DNA of 64,000 bases, from positions 248,001-312,000 of the forward strand of contig NZ_NFJL01000001.1 in the NCBI RefSeq assembly GCF_002159835.1, written 5' to 3'. Both the position numbers and the translations under genes were made by a program. This document shows positions 59,472-64,000 of the stretch, piece by piece. The stretch's first letter is position 1. The number at the start of each line of letters is the position of its first letter. The notes under the pieces are model-generated. The model did no database searches. It saw only the letters and a program-made list of their open reading frames with translations, and was not told the DNA's origin. The stretch comes from Blautia sp. An249 (GTDB taxonomy: Bacteria > Bacillota > Clostridia > Lachnospirales > Lachnospiraceae).

Positions 59472-60348
59472 AGAGGAATTGGAACAGCGGGTTTCAAAAG
59501 TTAATGAGTTAATCAGAAAATATCTTCCCCGGGAAGAGGGGAAATCCCTGACCATGATTCAGGCCATGAATTACAGCATGACGGCAGGGGGGAAACGTCT
59601 GCGTCCCATACTGATGGAAGAGACGTATCGTCTGTTCGGGGGAACCACCAGGGCAATTGAGCCCTTTATGGCAGGAATGGAGATGATCCATACCCATTCT
59701 CTGATTCATGACGATTTGCCTGCACTGGATAACGACGAATACCGAAGGGGAAGGAAGACCACCCATGTGGTATTCGGAGAGGCCATGGGAATTTTAAGCG
59801 GAGACGCGCTGCTGAATTATGCCTATGAAGTGCTGTTTCACAGTTTCGATTTAGATCCCGGCAATCCTGCCATCCCCCTGGCTTTACAGATTCTGGCATC
59901 TAAGGTGGGAATTTACGGAATGCTGGGCGGACAGGGCGTAGATGTGGAAAACGACGGAAAACCCTTAAGCCAGGAGACTTTGGCTTATATCTATAAAAAC
60001 AAAACCTCAGCGCTGATTGAAGCATCCATGATGACCGGCGCCATTCTGGCAGGAGCAGAGGATGGGAAAGTACGTATCGTAGAAAAAGCTGCAGAGAAGA
60101 TCGGACTGGCTTTTCAGATTCAGGATGACATTTTAGATGTGGAAAGCACACAGGAAGTATTGGGAAAGCCCATCCACAGCGATGAAAAGAATCATAAGAC
60201 CACCTATGTGACGCTGAAAGGACTGGAGGCTTCCAGAGAGGAAGTGAAACTGCTTTCCGGGGAAGCGCTTTTTCTCATGGACAGTTTGGAAGAAAAAAAT
60301 GAGTTTCTTCGTCAGCTGATTACAGAGCTGATTGACAGAAAGAAATGA
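59461..60348 (+). CDS. ispA: Polyprenyl (farnesyl) diphosphate synthase
   Basis: 295 residues from the ATG at 59461 (an in-frame ATG at 59449 lies before it without a clear ribosome site). Trans-prenyltransferase motifs: GKRLRPIL, first Asp-rich HDDLPALDNDEYRRG, and second Asp-rich FQIQDDILDVE. The length and the 59.4-62.2 kb context (xseB before, dxs after) fit IspA, which makes farnesyl diphosphate; chain length is not proven. Confidence 0.94.
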   Translation: MNFKEELEQRVSKVNELIRKYLPREEGKSLTMIQAMNYSMTAGGKRLRPILMEETYRLFGGTTRAIEPFMAGMEMIHTHSLIHDDLPALDNDEYRRGRKTTHVVFGEAMGILSGDALLNYAYEVLFHSFDLDPGNPAIPLALQILASKVGIYGMLGGQGVDVENDGKPLSQETLAYIYKNKTSALIEASMMTGAILAGAEDGKVRIVEKAAEKIGLAFQIQDDILDVESTQEVLGKPIHSDEKNHKTTYVTLKGLEASREEVKLLSGEALFLMDSLEEKNEFLRQLITELIDRKK

Positions 60349-60361
60349 AAGAAGAGATACC

Positions 60362-62239
60362 ATGGTTTTAGAAAAAATCAATGCACCCAACGATATTCAC
60401 CGGATTCCCCTGGGGGAATTCCCCAGGCTGGCAGAAGAGATTCGTGAATTTCTGATTGACCATGTCAGTAAGACAGGAGGACATCTGGCCTCCAATCTGG
60501 GAGCCGTGGAGCTGACCATAGCCCTTCATAATATTCTGGAATTCCCGGAAGATAAATTGATTTGGGATGTGGGGCACCAGGCTTATACTCATAAAATTCT
60601 CACAGGAAGAAAAGAAGGATTTAAGACTCTCCGAAAGGAGGGAGGCCTAAGCGGCTTCCCGAAACGAGAGGAGAGCTTTTGTGATGCCTTTGATACGGGA
60701 CACAGTTCTACTTCCATTTCCGCGGGACTAGGATATGTAAGAGCCAGGGACTTAAGAAAAGAGAACCACTATGTAATTTCCGTCATCGGAGACGGAGCCC
60801 TTACCGGAGGAATGGCTTACGAGGCTTTGAATAATGCAGCGGAACTGGATACTAATTTTATTATTGTCTTAAATGATAATAATATGTCTATTTCCCCAAA
60901 TGTGGGAGGAATGTCTTCCTACCTGAGCGCTCTGCGTACGGCAGAAGCTTATACGGGAATGAAAATGAATGTAACGAAGACCCTGAAGAAAATCCCAAAG
61001 GTGGGAACAGCGCTGGTTGATACGGTTAGAAAAACCAAATCCAGCATTAAACAAATGATCATTCCCGGAATGCTCTTTGAAAATATGGGACTGACCTATC
61101 TGGGACCGGTGGACGGGCACGATATGCCAAAGATGATGAAGCTTCTCAATGAGGCGAAAAGGGTGGAAGGTCCTGTTCTGGTACATGTTCTTACGAAAAA
61201 AGGCAAAGGTTATGAGATGGCTGTGCGCCATCCCTCCCGTTTCCACGGAACAGGTCCTTTTGACGTATCTACAGGACTGCCGTTGAAAAAGCAGGGAAAA
61301 GCGTCTTATACGGATATTTTCTCAACGGTGATGAGGAAAATGGGCGATCGGGAAAAACAGGTAGTGGCCATTACGGCGGCCATGCCTACGGGAACCGGAC
61401 TGAAGCGGTTTGCAAATATGTTTCCGGATCGGTTTTTCGATGTGGGAATTGCGGAAGAGCATGCGGTAACCTTTGCGGCAGGGCTGGCGCTGGGAGGAAT
61501 GATCCCTGTGGTGGCTATTTATTCCACCTTTTTGCAGAGGGCCGTGGATCAGATCCTCCACGATGTGTGTACCCAGAATCTGCATGTGGTTTTTGCCGTG
61601 GATCGGGCCGGACTGGTAGGAGCAGACGGGGAAACGCACCAGGGGTGCTTTGACCTGTCTTATCTGACTATGATTCCCAACATGACGGTGATGGCGCCCA
61701 AGAATAAATGGGAGCTGTCGGATATGATGAAATTTGCGGTTCACCACTCTGGTCCTGTAGCCGTCCGCTATCCCAGAGGGACCGCTTACGACGGGCTGGA
61801 AGAATACCGGGATCCTGTGGCTTATGGAAAGAGTGAATGGCTGACTGATAAAAAGGGGAGTGAAATTGCCCTTTTCGCCCTGGGAAGTATGGTAGAGACG
61901 GCTGTGGAAGTTCAGAAGAATCTGGATTCTCAGGAAATCCCCTCCACTTTGATTAATGCCAGATTTGCAAAACCTCTGGATACAAAGACTCTGGATACGC
62001 TGGCAGAGAAGGGCTGCCGGCTGCTGGTGACCATGGAGGAAAATGTAAGAAGCGGAGGGTTCGGAGAACTGGTTCTGGACTATATGAGCGCCCATCATCC
62101 CCAGGTGCAGGTAAAGATCATAGCCATTGAGGATACTTTTGTTTCCCACGGAGATGTGGACAGCCTGAAAAAGAAATTAGGACTGGATGCCCAGAGCATT
62201 ACAGAAATTATAAAGAATTGCAGGAAGAAAGAAGAATGA
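60362..62239 (+). CDS. dxs: 1-deoxy-D-xylulose-5-phosphate synthase
   Basis: 625 residues from the ATG at 60362 (AAAGAAGAG upstream; an earlier in-frame Met would overlap ispA). Thiamine diphosphate motif VIGDGALTGGMAYEALNNAA then LNDNNMSI; catalytic Glu in VGIAEEHAVTFAAGLA; transketolase C-terminal domain with TMEENVRSGGFG. It condenses pyruvate and glyceraldehyde 3-phosphate as the first step of the MEP pathway, feeding IspA upstream. The stop overlaps tlyA by ATGA. Confidence 0.97.
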   Translation: MVLEKINAPNDIHRIPLGEFPRLAEEIREFLIDHVSKTGGHLASNLGAVELTIALHNILEFPEDKLIWDVGHQAYTHKILTGRKEGFKTLRKEGGLSGFPKREESFCDAFDTGHSSTSISAGLGYVRARDLRKENHYVISVIGDGALTGGMAYEALNNAAELDTNFIIVLNDNNMSISPNVGGMSSYLSALRTAEAYTGMKMNVTKTLKKIPKVGTALVDTVRKTKSSIKQMIIPGMLFENMGLTYLGPVDGHDMPKMMKLLNEAKRVEGPVLVHVLTKKGKGYEMAVRHPSRFHGTGPFDVSTGLPLKKQGKASYTDIFSTVMRKMGDREKQVVAITAAMPTGTGLKRFANMFPDRFFDVGIAEEHAVTFAAGLALGGMIPVVAIYSTFLQRAVDQILHDVCTQNLHVVFAVDRAGLVGADGETHQGCFDLSYLTMIPNMTVMAPKNKWELSDMMKFAVHHSGPVAVRYPRGTAYDGLEEYRDPVAYGKSEWLTDKKGSEIALFALGSMVETAVEVQKNLDSQEIPSTLINARFAKPLDTKTLDTLAEKGCRLLVTMEENVRSGGFGELVLDYMSAHHPQVQVKIIAIEDTFVSHGDVDSLKKKLGLDAQSITEIIKNCRKKEE

Positions 62240-63045
62240 AAGAACGTTTAGATGTGTTACTGGTGACCAGAAATCTGGCGCCTTCCAGAGAGAAAGCAAA
62301 AGCCGTGATTATGGCCGGACAGGTATACGTGGACGGTCAGAAAGAAGATAAGGCCGGCTCTATGTTTTCTCCCCAGGCTGCCATTGAAGTAAGAGGAAAT
62401 ACTTTGCCCTATGTAAGCAGGGGAGGCCTGAAACTGGAAAAGGCCATGAAAAATTTTGACATTGTCTTAGAGGGAAAAATCTGTATGGACGTGGGAGCTT
62501 CTACGGGAGGCTTTACAGACTGTATGCTGCAGAATGGGGCGGTGAAGGTCAGCGCAGTTGATGTGGGGCACGGACAGCTGGACTGGAAACTCCGCAACGA
62601 TCCCCGGGTAGTCTGTATGGAAAAGACCAATATCCGTTATGTGGTTCCGGAGGATATACAGGAACCGGTTTCTTTTGTTTCCATTGACGTATCCTTTATT
62701 TCCCTGACCAAGGTTCTTCTTCCGGTGCGGGATCTGATGGAAGAGAACGGAGAACTGGTCTGTCTGATTAAACCTCAGTTTGAAGCGGGCAGAGAAAAGG
62801 TGGGGAAAAAAGGTGTTGTCCGGGAACCGGCGGTCCATCTGGAAGTCATTGAAAAAGTGATCGCATTTGCCGCAGAAAACGGATTTCAGCCTGTCCATCT
62901 GGATTTCTCTCCTATTAAGGGGCCGGAAGGAAATATTGAATATCTTCTGCATCTTCAGAAATGTCCCAGGGAAACTCCGGTCGTGCTTCCGGAGACAGTA
63001 AATCCCCATGAGGCAGTAAAAAAAGCCCATGAATTACTGGATTAG
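62236..63045 (+). CDS. tlyA: TlyA-family rRNA 2'-O-methyltransferase
   Basis: 269 residues from the ATG at 62236, preceded by GGAAGAAAGAAG. An N-terminal S4 RNA-binding domain (RLDVLLVTRNLAPSREKAKA) is followed by an FtsJ-type methyltransferase domain: CMDVGASTGGFTDCMLQNG, VDVGHGQLDWKLRND and FVSIDVSFISLTKVL. TlyA methylates rRNA ribose in other bacteria. The ATGA overlap with dxs is conserved in Clostridia. Confidence 0.94.
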   Translation: MKERLDVLLVTRNLAPSREKAKAVIMAGQVYVDGQKEDKAGSMFSPQAAIEVRGNTLPYVSRGGLKLEKAMKNFDIVLEGKICMDVGASTGGFTDCMLQNGAVKVSAVDVGHGQLDWKLRNDPRVVCMEKTNIRYVVPEDIQEPVSFVSIDVSFISLTKVLLPVRDLMEENGELVCLIKPQFEAGREKVGKKGVVREPAVHLEVIEKVIAFAAENGFQPVHLDFSPIKGPEGNIEYLLHLQKCPRETPVVLPETVNPHEAVKKAHELLD

Positions 63046-63057
63046 AGGAAACAGGCC

Positions 63058-63918
63058 ATGAAGAAATTCTGTATTATTACCAACTGGGAAAAAGACAAAG
63101 ACCTGAAAATAACCAGGGAGATTGTATCTTATCTGGAAGAAAACGGCTGCAGATACTGCGTTCAAAAGGGAGAGAAAAAACAGGAGGGCCGCTATCATTA
63201 TACGAATCCGGAAGAAATTCCGGATGATACGGAATGTATCATGGTATTAGGCGGGGACGGCACTCTGCTTCAGGCAGCAAGAGATATGGTGCATAAAGAC
63301 ATCCCTCTTCTGGGAATTAATCTGGGCACTCTGGGATTTCTGGCTGAGGTGGATAAGACTTCTGTCTGCAGCGCGCTGGAACAATTGCTGAAAGATGATT
63401 ATGAAATCGAAGAGCGGATGATGCTGACCGGGAAAATATACCGGGAAGGAAAACCGATCGGAGAAGATATTGCGTTAAATGACATTGTGATTGGACGGGA
63501 AGGGCCTCTGCGTGTGGTCCGGTTTATTAACTATGTAAATGGAGAGTATTTGAATACCTATCACGCAGACGGAATTATTATTTCCACGCCCACAGGCTCT
63601 ACCGGCTACAGCCTGTCAGCGGGCGGGCCTATCATTTCCCCCAGCGCGTCTATGATTTTAATGACGCCTCTGGCTCCCCATACCCTGAATACCCGAAGTA
63701 TTATTTTTTCACCGGAAGACAGGATAACCGTGGAGCTGGGGGAAGGAAGAAGGAAAGTGCAGGAAGAAGGAATTGCTTCCTTTGACGGAGACACACAGAT
63801 TGACATGATAACAGGTGATCGGATTGAGATTGCATGTGCAGGGGAGAAAACCAAAATTGTAAAATTAAATAATTTAAGTTTTCTGGAGGTATTGAGACAG
63901 AAAATGAGAAACAGCTAG
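63058..63918 (+). CDS. nadK: NAD kinase
   Basis: 286 residues. Hallmarks: MVLGGDGTLLQAAR, LGINLGTLGFLAEV, LNDIVIGR, ISTPTGSTGYSLSAGGPI and ASFDGDTQIDM. It makes NADP from NAD. It lies 12 bp after tlyA and 11 bp before argR, in the tlyA-nadK-argR-recN order usual for Clostridia. Confidence 0.96.
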   Translation: MKKFCIITNWEKDKDLKITREIVSYLEENGCRYCVQKGEKKQEGRYHYTNPEEIPDDTECIMVLGGDGTLLQAARDMVHKDIPLLGINLGTLGFLAEVDKTSVCSALEQLLKDDYEIEERMMLTGKIYREGKPIGEDIALNDIVIGREGPLRVVRFINYVNGEYLNTYHADGIIISTPTGSTGYSLSAGGPIISPSASMILMTPLAPHTLNTRSIIFSPEDRITVELGEGRRKVQEEGIASFDGDTQIDMITGDRIEIACAGEKTKIVKLNNLSFLEVLRQKMRNS

Positions 63919-63929
63919 GAGGGCAGGAA

Positions 63930-64000
63930 GTGAAGTTAGAACGGCACGCAAAAATTATAGAGCTAATCCATGAATCAGAAATTGAGACACAGGAAGAGCT
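63930..64000 (+). CDS. argR: Arginine repressor, N-terminal fragment cut by the window edge
   Basis: A GTG at 63930 behind AGGAGGGCAGGAA opens a frame of 23 full codons up to the edge. The translation reads KLERHAKIIELIHESEIETQ and then Glu-Glu-Leu, the start of the ArgR winged helix-turn-helix. The place directly after nadK is typical. No terminator separates the two genes, so argR continues the same operon. Confidence 0.88.
   Translation, partial: MKLERHAKIIELIHESEIETQEE

Noticed and set aside
1..64000. tRNA, rRNA, CRISPR arrays, transposases or prophage genes
   Set aside because: Looked for cloverleaf-like tails, rRNA segments, regularly spaced repeats and transposase or phage structural motifs; none was convincing.

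Overview
The window looks like chromosomal DNA of a spore-forming, Gram-positive, anaerobic Firmicute, most likely Lachnospiraceae. The evidence is an eight-gene spoIIIA operon, a fused accD-accA gene, a FabK-type reductase in the fatty-acid operon, the order asp23-nusB-xseA-xseB-ispA-dxs-tlyA-nadK-argR, and strong AGGAGG-type ribosome binding sites. The assignment rests on gene content and order only. I saw no rRNA, tRNA, CRISPR array, insertion sequence or prophage.

Left part (1-34.4 kb) is accessory and regulatory. It opens with the end of a MATE efflux gene, then a minus-strand pair (zinc-ribbon/CD225-like and DUF2752 membrane proteins). Divergent from that pair is a tight four-gene plus-strand cassette: an Hsp70-like protein fused to Sel1 repeats, a HerA-like ATPase, an acidic protein with three N-terminal repeats, and a second Sel1 protein. 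I could not match this cassette to a named system, and it is the best candidate for something undescribed. Next come a 7TM-type histidine kinase with a divergent response regulator, and a minus-strand two-component/ABC module (BcrAB or peptide-antibiotic type). After that is a minus-strand operon in which histidine-kinase functions are distributed: two paralogous membrane proteins end right after the H-box, one protein carries a GHKL ATPase domain with a degenerate H-box, and a LytTR response regulator and a lipoprotein complete the set. A Phd/RelE-type toxin-antitoxin pair, an orphan LytTR regulator, an alpha/beta hydrolase, an HD hydrolase and an MGMT-like protein follow. Then comes a nickel/opine/peptide-type ABC transporter operon led by a methyltransferase and an M14 deacylase-methyltransferase fusion. 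A BceAB-type transporter sits divergent from a LytTR response regulator that has lost the middle of its receiver, plus a full GHKL kinase.

Right part (34.4-64 kb) is mostly housekeeping. It holds ftsW; the type II fatty-acid operon acpP-fabD-fabG-fabF-accB-fabZ-accC-accDA-fabK with two FabT-like operators; a sirtuin-like gene lacking usual active-site motifs; gltX, a UvrD-type helicase and an Sfp-type phosphopantetheinyl transferase; a secreted protein of unknown function; spoIIIAA-AH; prfC; and the asp23-to-argR operon, which runs off the right edge.

The regulatory DNA is unusually legible: sigma-A promoters with 17-18 bp spacers, palindromic or tandem operators, bidirectional terminators, and a palindromic dispersed repeat present twice in opposite orientation.
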